Positions 25,801 through 35,035 of a stretch of DNA of 64,000 nt are shown here, piece by piece. Source of the stretch: Eumeta japonica (taxonomy: Eukaryota; Arthropoda; Insecta; Lepidoptera; Psychidae); assembly GCA_005406025.1 (NCBI GenBank), contig BGZK01000017.1, positions 496,001 through 560,000 on the forward strand, in the 5' to 3' direction. The translations under genes were made by a program, and so were the position numbers. Numbering within the stretch: position 1 is the first letter of the stretch; every line of letters begins with the position of its first letter. The notes beneath the pieces are model-generated. The model made no database searches. It had not been told where the DNA came from and saw only the letters and a program-made list of their open reading frames with translations.

Positions 25801-27427
25801 TAAAGGAGAATGCTTTTTGTTCATCTTAGCCCAAGGCGTGACTCAGTTATTTTTTTCTAGTGTTGTAAAAATCTGCATTGATAAAAAGGAATATTCTATT
25901 TCTATAAAAATATGTATTATTCAATATTTTATCGGGTTTATAGGAGATTTAGTAATTTAACTTTTTGAGGCTATATGCATCGATGTTTCGAGTCTAAGTT
26001 TTGCTAGTGAATTGGTTTCTTCTAACACGTATAACATTTACAAAATATATAAGAATGAAATCAAATATTTATGATCAGTCAAGACTTTGGGTGTGCCCTG
26101 TATACGAAGCGGCGTATAACATCTACTCCATATTCCAATTTGTAAGGCATTCCAAATTTTTTTACACTTATTTGCAACACTGACTAAATTGAAAATAAAA
26201 GATTGTAAAAATATTCGCAATCCAAGTGCTTAATATATCTTCTTTTTAGGGGGAATTTAAAATTAAGAAAATTTTTCACTTCGTTAATTGCATTAGACAC
26301 TTTTGACTTAAAAGGTGGATATTCGAGAAATAAAAACGATTGGCGTTTCATTTTATATTTCTTATAAATTAATATGCGAATGTAAATTATTTTTTAATTT
26401 TTTGCTCTAAATAGACAACAATAAGGGATTTTATTTCTTTTATACACACGTCTATGGGCATAACTAACATTGTTATTGTTTCACATGGACATATTTTGAT
26501 TTCAAATGAATAAAACAATCGATTATTGTCAACGAATGGTAAGAATCGATAAAATAAGCCCTATCATTTCAAATGATCCAATAAAAAAAATACAAGAAAA
26601 CAATTCAATTTCTACTTTTTCAGATATTTATTTAAAAAAAAAATATTTCCCTTCTGTCTCAAAAAACTCTCCTCACTTTTAGAAGATAATAGTTCATACT
26701 CATGTAGTCGATAAAGAAGGTGACGGATGAGCAGACTGATAGTTAAAGCTGTAGTTTTTCCACGTGCGTTCTCATGGTTTACTGGAACCACGGCAATTCA
26801 TTTTTTTTTATTCGTCTCTCTCGATACAAAATTATTGGAATGTACATAAACAACGCATATTAAAATCTCGACTATCCGTATCAAATTTCGCTTCAATTGC
26901 ATTCATTATAAATAGATCTATATTTAACCATCACTCTTTTCTTTACTTCTAACTAAAGGAAAAGTTTCATTGACGTCTGTACATATTGATCACTTTGATA
27001 ATGTGGGACTTGAAATAAAAAGTGACCAAAAAATTTCATTCTTTTTCACGTTTTTTTTTATGAACTTCTAAGCATTGGTATTTTGAAAGGTGGTCTTTGG
27101 CCATTATTGACTTTTTAATTAAAATTTAGGAAAGTGTGAAATACAATTTTAAGTAATGGTTTAACAAAGCCTAAGTGGTTTAACGAAGTTTTAATTCACT
27201 TAAAATTTATCATTAAAGAGATTAAGTTAATGATAGTTTTAGGAACCTTGAAACAGAGCTAGTGAGTTTCTTAATATTATTTTTACCTTTTCATGCATAT
27301 TCAGATTTATAATAAAAACTTACTTGTAATTTGTTCATCGTCAATCTGAGTATTCTGCAACAATCAAAACTTTTTTTAAATCACGTAAATACCACAATTG
27401 GGGCACTTTTCGAAGGGGACCCACCAT
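7851..27427 (-). CDS. TpnC: Troponin C, whole gene (6 coding exons, minus strand)
   Basis: Troponin C is the calcium sensor of the thin-filament troponin complex in muscle. It binds troponin I and releases inhibition of actomyosin when calcium rises. Six minus-strand segments join in perfect phase: 27425-27427, 27324-27354, 15798-15941, 10142-10258, 8533-8664 and 7851-7879. Together they total 456 nt, giving 151 residues plus a stop, the usual insect length. The protein has four EF-hands, with loops at about residues 21-32, 57-68, 96-107 and 132-143. It ends in [10 protein letters not shown], the signature insect troponin C tail. Only loop IV (D132, D134, S136, T138, D140, E143) has every ligand. 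Loops I, II and III have K, S and S at position 12, where Glu is required. This pattern resembles the insect flight-muscle TnC4/41C type. The body of the gene is certain; the start codon is the weakest part. Confidence 0.92.
7880..8532 (-). other. Troponin C intron 5 of 5
   Basis: Bounded by donor GTAACT (8532-8527) and acceptor TTTTCAG. Nothing else seen. Confidence 0.8.
8533..8664 (-). CDS. TpnC: Troponin C exon 5 (EF-hands III and IV)
   Basis: A 132-nt minus-strand exon with acceptor TTCTAG and donor GTAACT. It completes loop III as [12 protein letters not shown] (position 12 is Ser, defective) and encodes [20 protein letters not shown]. Loop [14 protein letters not shown], has every calcium ligand; its last residues (E and F) are completed by the final exon. 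This is the site expected to hold calcium in this protein. Confidence 0.95.
8665..10141 (-). other. Troponin C intron 4 of 5
   Basis: Holds the SINE-like insertion at 8925-9150. The rest is AT-rich, with a small imperfect palindrome around 9921-9946. Confidence 0.8.
8925..9150 (+). mobile_element. SINE-like element in a troponin C intron
   Basis: The 3' half reads AAAAGGTCGGCAACGCACT, then TAACTCTTCTGTAGTTG and GGGCGGGGGTGATTACCTAA, ending near CTCGCACGCTCATTTCCC. This is the typical tail of an abundant lepidopteran SINE, recognised from memory. The 5' boundary is uncertain. It is inserted opposite to the host gene. Confidence 0.65.
10142..10258 (-). CDS. TpnC: Troponin C exon 4 (end of EF II, linker, start of EF III)
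   Basis: A 117-nt minus-strand exon with acceptor TTTTCAG and donor GTAGTC. It opens by completing the Gly codon of [13 protein letters not shown], so loop II has Thr at position 5 and Ser at position 12 and is probably not functional. It continues through the central helix [19 protein letters not shown] and enters loop III at YDKEG. The central helix is acidic, as expected for troponin C. Confidence 0.94.
10362..10455. repeat. Degenerate GAATCG-type short-period repeat
   Basis: A run of loosely repeated units of 6-12 bases such as GGGATGGGAATCAATATC and GCGTAATCGAGG. The same style appears at 25127-25300, 51015-51080 (reverse strand) and 57105-57305. Confidence 0.45.
11671..11711. repeat. 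Perfect 18-bp hairpin
   Basis: GAATTAATAGTTAATTGT at 11671-11688 faces its exact complement at 11694-11711 with a 5-base loop. It lies in troponin C intron 4. Confidence 0.75.
12661..12702. repeat. Tandem 19-bp repeat, two copies
   Basis: GGCACAAAAAAATACAAT occurs twice in succession in troponin C intron 4, followed by a decayed third start. Confidence 0.55.
13712..13751. repeat. Perfect 18-bp hairpin
   Basis: AGTAATCTATTACGAAAC at 13712-13729 faces its exact complement at 13734-13751 across a 4-base loop. It lies in troponin C intron 4. Confidence 0.78.
14264..14345. promoter_or_regulatory. Cluster of GACGTC palindromes inside an inverted repeat
   Basis: GATGCCGACGTCGAC (14264-14278) and its exact complement (14331-14345) bracket about 52 bases. 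Four GACGTC palindromes fall within 14270-14340. GACGTC contains the ACGT core used by CREB/ATF-type bZIP proteins. A regulatory role is inference. Confidence 0.4.
14464..14522. repeat. TG/CG-rich alternating purine-pyrimidine tract
   Basis: A degenerate TATG, TGTG and TGCG run followed by ACGTGCGTG. Such alternating tracts can adopt Z-DNA. No other role is apparent. Confidence 0.45.
14618..14664. repeat. Short tandem repeat, three copies
   Basis: The unit CTATAGTAGAATTAA is present three times with one variant. Confidence 0.6.
15798..15941 (-). CDS. TpnC: Troponin C exon 3 (EF-hands I and II)
   Basis: A 144-nt minus-strand exon with acceptor TTCGCAG and donor GTAAGA, phase 1 in and phase 1 out. 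It encodes [20 protein letters not shown] onward to [14 protein letters not shown] loop I ([12 protein letters not shown]) ends in Lys instead of Glu, so it should not bind calcium. Loop II starts here and finishes in the next exon. Upstream in-frame codons (from 15987) form a longer open frame, but the splice to 27324 explains the true N-terminus. Confidence 0.92.
16762..16843 (+). other. Possible coding exon with a C-x2-C zinc-ribbon-like motif
   Basis: A pyrimidine-rich acceptor (CCGATCTCTCCCTCCAG) is followed by an 82-base open segment. In one phase it reads [20 protein letters not shown] and then NYPFTR, before a GTAGAT donor-like site. CPLC gives a zinc-knuckle appearance. It is on the plus strand inside the minus-strand troponin C intron. 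No partner exons were found, so it could be a relic of a gene or a repeat. Confidence 0.25.
18071..18132. repeat. 29-bp imperfect hairpin
   Basis: Arms 18071-18099 and 18104-18132 match at about 25 of 29 positions, with GCGAATAAATTAC shared and a 4-base loop. It lies in the large troponin C intron. Confidence 0.65.
18262..18450 (+). repeat. Common lepidopteran interspersed repeat fragment
   Basis: Contains GGAGGAGGTTCCGTGTTCAT at the left and TCAGAATCTGATGATGAAAT followed by a GAAATCGAGG block at the right. This arrangement recurs widely in moth and butterfly intergenic DNA. No coding capacity. The identification is from memory. Confidence 0.5.
23587..23814 (-). CDS. Orphan ORF next to a retrotransposon fragment
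   Basis: A minus-strand open frame beginning at GTG. It has 75 residues including a [20 protein letters not shown] stretch and ends in [11 protein letters not shown] before TAA. It is GC-rich compared with the surrounding intron and follows directly after the retrotransposon C-terminal fragment at 23826-24040. No family was recognised. It may be 3' sequence of that element, an exon of another gene or chance. Confidence 0.25.
   Translation of the reverse strand: MSINGYLVAETYENGGRPLLDMSDDDLHDECALRSADPDKRFIIDKTDMHPLNHSGHRKDKLCGVGVYSRYLSGN
23826..24040 (-). mobile_element. Non-LTR retrotransposon C-terminal fragment (second family)
   Basis: The minus strand reads [30 protein letters not shown] and LLKVA with one or two stops between. 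This matches the common insect retrotransposon end of the form WAGHIARRTD..WGRKVLEWRPRTG..SVGRPPTRWTDDL. It lies inside the 11.4-kb troponin C intron, in the same orientation as the host gene. The family is non-LTR, but the clade was not fixed. Confidence 0.7.
25127..25375. repeat. Degenerate GAATCG-type short-period repeat plus repeat end
   Basis: Loosely repeated GAATCG, GAAATCG and GAGATCG words. Near its end is GCAGGAACGAGATTAGGAGC, close to GCGGGAACGAGATTGGAATC at 57260. It is followed by GCAGGCGAAGCCGCGGGCTG, a common terminal string of insect repeats. Confidence 0.5.
27324..27354 (-). CDS. TpnC: Troponin C exon 2 (microexon)
   Basis: Minus-strand exon between acceptor TTGCAG and donor GTAAGT. 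It encodes [10 protein letters not shown] plus the first base of a codon. That base (A) combines with the TG opening the next exon (15941) to give Met, producing the conserved N-helix string [16 protein letters not shown]. An alternative acceptor at 27346 (ACTCAG) would shorten it in frame to IDDEQIT. It is separated from the next exon by an 11.4-kb intron. The match of phase and family sequence across that distance is strong support. Confidence 0.82.
27425..27427 (-). CDS. TpnC: Troponin C candidate start exon (ATG only)
   Basis: On the minus strand ATG is followed at once by a GTGGGT donor, leaving a 70-nt intron before the acceptor TTGCAG at 27355-27360. The join gives [15 protein letters not shown], a normal troponin C start. 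An intron directly after the start codon is, from memory, a recurring feature of insect troponin C genes. The segment upstream (about 27428-27530) would then be 5' UTR. The ATG could instead sit in a more distant exon, so this is tentative. Confidence 0.4.
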
Positions 27428-30400
27428 GTCGCCAAGCAATGAGTGTGGTGCGGCAGAGAACACAACCCGCTACCTGGCGGTGTATTTTCGAACTGTCCGT
27501 CCAGACATCTCACTGGATTTAAATTCGCTCCAGTATCCAGCTACAATAAACGCCCACTATAGCTGTAGTTACAGCGCGTTGTTCCTTGAAGTACACGCGA
27601 ACTAACTTTGCAGCGGAGTACTTATTGTGAAATTTATAAAGAAAGTGTAGGAAATCATCAATAAAGTTTAGGCACGATCGATATTGTAAGTTAACGATAG
27701 TTTCATATTATGCAAGTATTTTTTTTATATATGGACATATTTTGAAATGAAACTCTATACCTATTTCATTTTTCTCCAATTATGATACTTTGTAAATGTT
27801 ATATTTTTCTTTTTCTGTTTAATTTTGCACATTTCATTTTATCTGCCGAGTCATAACGGAGATTAGGGAGATATGCTTGAAATTGAATAAAGATTCAAAA
27901 TATAAACAAATTATTATTAAACCATTATTGAAATTTTAAATGCACCCTCTTGCTAGAATGTAGTTAGTCGAATGTGGTTTAGCTCTCAGTTGCATTTATA
28001 AATAAATTTGTTATATTATTGGGTTGCACTCTTTTTATTGAAGACAGTCTTTTAAAAGTAATAATTTTATTTCCATCAAAATTTTTCTTAGATGTGTATT
28101 GGTAAATTAAACAGTAGCCCAAAATCAATAAAATCTGAATATAAATATTTATGCTTAAAAATCTTAAGATGAAAAAAGAAAAGTACATGAGTACTTAAAC
28201 AGCTATACTTTTAAGGTAATTTATATGCTATAAGTATTATTTGTTATTAATTAAAAGCAATACTGAAGAAAGATTTTGTGTGTAAATTCAAATTGATTGA
28301 TTTGAGGACAAGTTACCGGTTTTAATGATCAAACAAAAATAACGTAATTAAGATGCATCATAATGTAACTCTATTTTTCACATACGTATTCATGTATTTG
28401 GGGGTAAATAAACTTGTGTACATTTCCACAAATATATTAATTTTTTGCTAAGTGAACGTGTAAGGATGTGTTTATGTCCCGCTCGCGTATGTGTATTATT
28501 AAGCAATATTAATTTCTAAGACTGAAATACCTACAATGGCTTAGGGTTAATTATTTTGAATTGTCACCCACACATTGACTTAAAGAGAGAGAAGCACATA
28601 AAATGCCAATTAAATTAGGTGTGTTTGCAAAGAGCTCACAAATAATCGCTTTACAGAGCGGCTGAGAACATAATGTGATTTATTCATAGAGTTACCACAA
28701 TCCACTTAACTAATTGGTATCAATATATCAGATGTTTACGCTACTTATCTACTGAATCTTTTTTCGCTAAATAAGTCTAACAAATTACACCAAACTTATT
28801 ATCACATAAATTAGCAACAGTTAACACTTATTTCGCATAAATATTAGTTATGGTGAATTTAAGTTGAAGCGTAAAAGATTATATACTACTTTTTTTCAGA
28901 TTTCATCACCTCCTTCAGAAGATTATTCTCCCACAATCTTTTTATTCCGTATAAGGGAAAGAGTTTAAGAAGCTTATGTTAGTCTAGTGTGGGTTCAGGG
29001 TTGTTGATGACTTGCTATCAATGTGGCCATAATAATAAGGACGAACGACCTAAAGTTCTTTCAAAAGCATAGGAACACGTAGCTTAATTTAACTAATGTT
29101 TAAAACTCAGTGGTAAATCGCCCGTAGTCAGGAAACAAAATCTGTATATAATTTTCTGATTCGAAAGTAACGTGTCGATCACTCGTATATAAACGCTTCA
29201 ATGTAACATAACTTCATTTAATTATTTTCAGTAAAACTTAATCAGAGTTTGTCTATGTGTGTGCTTTATGTTGATCTATATAGAAATTATAAAAGTCGAT
29301 CACAGGTTGACAAATAAATTATGGCCGTTAAAAGGGGCATCATACAAAAGGCAAATGTAAAATGGAGAATGAAAGACATTAAAAATCGATCAAGCTCGAG
29401 CCGGACTCGCTAGAAGAGGCATTTGTACATAAATCATTTTATTACTTATCTTTTTATTTTATTCAAATTTTTGTAGTAACTGAAATAAAAAAAAAAATGT
29501 ACACATGCAGTTCTTGTTGGCTAAAATATAAACTTAACTTCATTGCGTGAGGAAAATACTATAGTAATCACTACACTGATTGAACTTATCTCAGTGAAAA
29601 CAAATTCTGCAAACATTATCTCTCTTAACTTTTTCTCATGAACGTTTACGTTTCCCTTGGGCATTTAAGACTTAGGCATTTATTTTAAGATTTTCTGTAA
29701 ACTATGATTGTGGCTTTATGTATAATATTTATTCAATATTTGCCAGTATTTTTTCAAAATTTGTAGGAAAAGTAGTTTCCAAGATAAGTCATTATGGTTG
29801 ATTTTTGTGTATTTTCCTTTTAATGTTTTAAACTGTGCATTTGAAAATATTGTAGAAATACATCGATTCATATTTCTCCTAAACAACCCATTTATTTCAT
29901 GTTACGTGATCCACTCTACTAAAAGTTTATTTTTAATTTTTAATATTGATCCTACAATCAACTTTTAAAATAAGTATTTTTTTATTTACGATATACGTAG
30001 GTATTTCAGTAACTTAATTCTGTATATATATATGGAATTATATATAAGGTAAAATATATAAGAAATATAAATATATATAAGATTATAAGTACCAGTACAT
30101 TCAGAGAAATAGACGTACAAATAAACATGAAAATTATTTTATAAGAGGTCCATATTTTCATCATATGCATAGAACCCTACAAAACCTATACCTTATCCGA
30201 ATGTTATGTTTATGAATTTGTTAATATCATTACTTCTGGGGCATTATCAAAACAACTGTTTGCCAAATCTAGAAAAAATAGCACATAATGATGTTAATGT
30301 ATTTTATGTCAAATTTATATTAAAGATATTTTAGTTGTATATGCTGTCAAACAGTAAAATGAAAAAGATAGATTAGGAATGATCATGTCCATCTGCGATA

Positions 30401-33400
30401 CAATAAAATACTTCACACAATTAACAATATGAAAAACCTTCAAAAGTCATTTCTTTATTGCATCACTATTAGCCATCTTATGAATTGTATCGAAAACACC
30501 TAGTTTTATACTGAAAGTACACAATAGAGCTTTTGGCGTTAATGGTTCGAAATTTTAACGTTTCTTAATTATCATGTAACTAAAAGCTTTATTATTTGCA
30601 TATTTCTCCAATATCTTACATATTAAAGGGCGGGCTACAAACTCGAAATATAGGTAAGCGTGCCAAAATCCAATTAAAACGTTGTAAGCTCGCGCCCGAC
30701 CCGACTCGGTTAATTTATGCATCGAGTCTGGTACGTGACGGCGCTGCCGGATAAGCGGCGGGGGTCCTGGGCATGAGCTTGTTTTCTATTCGGTGATTTA
30801 TTCTCAGCTAATTGATTGAGCGTGATGTAATCAAGTATTTGTTTTATACAGATATACAGAACGAGGATTAGTGGCAACTGTGCGTATGAGTCGATTGCGA
30901 TCGACTTACCTTTTCAAATCGAGTGATCGCGCATTTTGTGTATGGAATTATCAGTGTTAAATGAATTGTTTACGTGCAGTAATTAGTTTGCTTATAAGTT
31001 AAATATAAAGTTTAAAATATATATATTATCAATTATTTTATCTTGACATATTGCACATGTATATTGTAAAATTAGGAGATTTAATTTCATTTTTTTTTGG
31101 ATAATTAGTAATTTATAGAACCATGACCACTATTCAGAATAAACGATGTTTGACATTAAGAAAGATGAGATCTGTAAAATGAATGACAACGAAATTTAAA
31201 TTTTACGAGATATGTTCAAATTCAATAGCTTCGAATTTTCAAGAAAATTCAAGAAAACATGAAACACCTACAAAACAATTGTATTTAAGTACAATGAAAA
31301 CGCTGTTGCACCGTTACAACGCCACGTCGCACGGGCGCATACTTTTTTTTTGCTAGTTTATAGTCGGTTTCTAGCGAGACGTGTACGAAAAGATCCCGGA
31401 CACCGGGACACGTCACTAAAGTAAACTAACGCTGAAGCATTTTGATGGCCGCAACTAGTTGTTATAACCTCCGGCCGTATTGTGTTTCCGAGTGGCGCGT
31501 AACCTTTGTTTTATTACTGACTGTACGTATATTTCTATTGTGATTTTAGTTTGAGGCATTTGAAAATCCTGTTTGCTGTTATTTAAACCTTTTATAATGC
31601 AGTTTAGTACCAATAAACGTACATAAATTGGAAAACTTATGAAAAAGTACCAAAGATCATCTCTTTTCGTCGGAGTCGTAATAGAAAACTCCGACTATTT
31701 AAGAACGGAAAAAAGAGACAAAAATCACTTACACAAGACAATTGTAGGTGATGATGAACCAAATGCAGTTTGATACCGTCACTAGAAAATTTAGTGAACA
31801 TTTTGGGATTTTTAGAGACATTTCGTGAAATATCATTTGGACTGTCGAAAAGATCATCAAATCACGAATTTAAAACAATAAATCAATAAAAACAAATTGC
31901 AATATTACATAAGAGTGCTAACGTCAAAGGGGTTAGGACCACTCAATGTAACATCTAGGTTTCAATAACTGTAGCAAAATAAATGAATGTTTTTAGTAAT
32001 CTGTTTGAGATGTACTAATATAGTAAAATTAGTATTTTATTTATTTACATTATTATATTAGTATTACAAACAGTGAATACACTGACTACATTTGACTGAC
32101 ATAGTTATGAAAATATGCTTTTATTATGTTACCAACACAATTAATCACAGGGAAGTTATACGTGAAGAAGTCTCGATAAGTGTCTGTCTGCAAATGATTA
32201 AGAAAACAATGAAGTGATGTACAAAACAAATAGTAAGAGACAACTAATGTTAGATAACACAATTACATATTTGAAATATTTTTAAGGGTTTTAATGTATT
32301 TTTTTAACCTGTCAATGCCAACGATGCCATCGCCGCCAAATTAAGTAATTGTGTATAGCTAGCTGTTCTCTACCACAAGGAAGGAGTTCAGTGAGGAACT
32401 TTAACGCAGTTGGTTGTTGAGTGACACACAATCATATTTATTATGTCATAAATCAAAAAGCGACATTGTTTCCAGTTGTAGACGTCTGGGTTTTAGTTTG
32501 AGTTGGTCATATTTACTTTAAAATCAATGCAATAAATATAATTATAAATTTTGTTACTATTATACAAATAAAAATAATGGTATGAGAAAAAAAAATTACA
32601 CACCATTTTCTTAAAAAGTACCCCTGTCTTTCTAAATACCTCCTTTATTAAATATATGGATCCAATATTGTCCTTCAGCTCTTTTTTCAAGTCCTTTGAT
32701 ATGATAGTTTCAGACAGACAGACAGTAAACGAATCCATTTTGATTGCCAGGAACCTACCTAGAAAAAGCAATCCCAGGCGTCTGCGCGCGCCGCGTCGTC
32801 GCGTCGAAACCTAACTCAAAACTTTATGAACGCCAAGCCATGGTCAATTCTAGATTCTTTACTATCAGGATCGATAGCTTTATTTTTTTAATTTCTATCG
32901 TTCACCGTTTGAACAAAGGACTGAAATTTACATATTTATCTTAAACATATATTTAAATATTAAAATGTTATATAACCAAAACAATGTATTTAGAAGATTT
33001 TTTTTTGATTTATTTAACACACATATTATTTATAAATGTACGAGTATTTCAAAACATTATTTAAAAAATTTCGTGTAAATGATATCTCAACGTCGAAGCA
33101 GACGGTCAAATTCACAAAAGCTGCAAGGAGAAAAAAATAAAAATGGCGACGACACCGCGCTCGTAAAAGCGTAGATCTAATTAACGAAGTGAATATAAAA
33201 AAATCTGTTTCATCTCCGGCGAGCATCTGCCGGGCGATATGATATTTACGCGCCGCGCCCCTGACGGCCGATAAGTACGGTCCGGCGGTCGTAAAGTCGA
33301 TCGGTTTACACCGCGGGTCGTGTTAGTTAGTCGGGATAGAATTAGCTCGGCATCGGCACCCGATAAATTGGAGTGAGTGACAATCGACGGCGACGGAATG

Positions 33401-33499
33401 AAGTCAAGCGCTCAATAGTCTAGTTGACAAGTTGAAAATAGCGAAAAATAGAGATGCTGGCGGTGAAAATAAGTGCGATAACTCATTCGATCCGGTCTA
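27428..33499. other. Region upstream of troponin C
   Basis: Between the two divergent genes. AT-rich, with GC-richer patches at 30640-30780, 31310-31500 and 33110-33420. The last has many CpG and could be a promoter. No gene recognised. Confidence 0.4.
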
Positions 33500-34357
33500 G
33501 AAAAATGTATTGAGAGCGTTTATTAGCACATAAAAAAGTTGTAAACAATTAAAGATGGAAAAAAAAGGTATTTCGTTTTCCGCCGATATCTCGTAAACTA
33601 TTGATGTTTAAGAAATTTGAAAAAGGAAATTCATAAAGAGAAGGAAATTCGCTATAAAAAACTTATAACTACGAGAACTCTACCTCGATTTATAATTTAA
33701 AAGTTTAAAAATACTCAGCTTATAATAAATTTTTAAATTAAACAAAAACTCAATGTAATAATGTTTCAGCTAAATAAAATATTATAAACAATGTGTAAAA
33801 GTTTTTTTAATTTTTATGACGTGATTTTGTTTAGCACGTATATAGGAAAAGCTTCACTAAGTGAAAAAAAATATTTCAATTATTTAACCAATTTTTTTGA
33901 TATGCAATAAAGACGAAAGTTGGAGAAAATTACGTTAATTAGCAATTGTTTAACTTGTTATAAAATGAACTTCAAGTTAAATATCCGACAGAAATAATTT
34001 TTTTGGAGTGTCCTTAATACACCATAATTAATTTAATTTTTTAATTAATATTTAATACCTTAAAAAATATTTAGTGTGACATCTCGATTTTCACACCGCG
34101 TGCGCTACCTTAAAATGCCACGCGGAAGTTGATTATAAGCGCTAAATTAAAATTATAAGTAATGGAAGTAGAGTTCCGATAGTTAAAAGTTTTTTATAAA
34201 AAATTTCTTCCTCTTTAAGGAATTTGTTTTCAAATTTCTTAAATATTAATAGTTTACTAGATATCGGCAAAAACGAAATACTTTTTTGTCATCTTTAATT
34301 GTTTATAACTTTAGCAATTTTTTTTGTGTGCTAATAAAGGCTTTTGATACATTTTTG
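33500..34357. mobile_element. MITE with long inverted repeats, TA-flanked, 858 bp
   Basis: Left arm (33500 to about 33727) and right arm (about 34130-34357) are inverted copies, for example TTTATTAGCACA against TGTGCTAATAAA, and CGATATCTCGTAAACTATT against AATAGTTTACTAGATATCG. The terminal 11 bases differ by one. TA sits directly outside both ends (33498-33499, 34358-34359), the target of Tc1/mariner-type enzymes. No ORF is present. The arms have drifted through substitutions and small indels. Confidence 0.78.
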
Positions 34358-34689
34358 TATAAATTATTCCTGATCGAATGATCTATCACACATATTTTAG
34401 CACCAGTACCTCTATCTTTCAACATTTTCAACTTGTTACGTAGACTAAAGTGCGTATAGACTGGAGTGTATTTTAGAGTTATGCAGTTAAACGACGATTA
34501 TTTAAGCGACTCTTTTGTTCGATCAGTCTGAAAAACTATCAACTAACGACTCGCGTACCGAGGGTTCCGCGCAAACTTGTAGTATGTAAATAATTAGTTC
34601 ATTACGGGAAGCGAGGCCCAAAGGTTTTTCCCGTTTTTTTCCGATTAAGTTATAAACGTCCCTGATTATGTTATAATTACATCACAAAA

Positions 34690-35035
34690 CAAAAAAACAT
34701 ATTTTTTCTATACAACTACAACTTTACGGGTTTAGGATTTTTTTCTTTACTTGTACTACATGGCAGTGCTCCTTGCCAAATTTCATGATCCTAGGTCAAT
34801 GGGAAATACCCTATAGGTTTCAATTCCCTTGTGAGAGTCAAAATATGCAGTATAAAGTGTTATTCTTTTCACTCCTACAAGGGATTGCAGACTGTATTGT
34901 ATTTGATATTAATTGTAGCTTGATACCTCTACGCGTTTCCAAGAAAAAGAGTATTGACAGACAGACAGACGAACAACAAAGAGATCCTATAAGAGTTTCG
35001 TTTTTTTCCCTTTGAGGTAGCGAACCCTAAAAATT
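34690..35035 (+). repeat. Common lepidopteran interspersed repeat (GACAGACAGAC ... GGTAGCGAACCCTAA)
   Basis: The right half reads TTGACAGACAGACAGACGAA, then CAAAGAGATCCTATAAGAGT and TTTGAGGTAGCGAACCCTAA. This is a very frequent end of an unclassified repeat in Lepidoptera. The open frame at 34773-35015 is incidental. A related GACAGACAGACAG stretch is on the opposite strand near 32715. Confidence 0.6.

Larger units (their letters stand above)
15942..27323 (-). other. Troponin C intron 2 of 5 (11.4 kb)
   Basis: Mostly AT-rich. It includes the possible exon at 16762, the hairpin at 18071, the interspersed repeat at 18262, a GC-rich hairpin-prone patch at 20038-20100, the ORF and retrotransposon fragment at 23587-24040, and the repeat at 25127-25375. 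A long intron near the 5' end often holds muscle enhancers, but none could be pinpointed. Confidence 0.6.

Noticed and set aside
27331..27522. Plus-strand 63-codon ORF
   Set aside because: Overlaps the troponin C microexon on the other strand; no protein features.
32744..32944. 66-codon plus-strand ORF
   Set aside because: Short, low similarity to anything known, next to a GACAGACAGAC repeat.
34773..35015. 80-codon ORF
   Set aside because: Lies in an abundant interspersed repeat and runs through its GACAGACAGAC tract.
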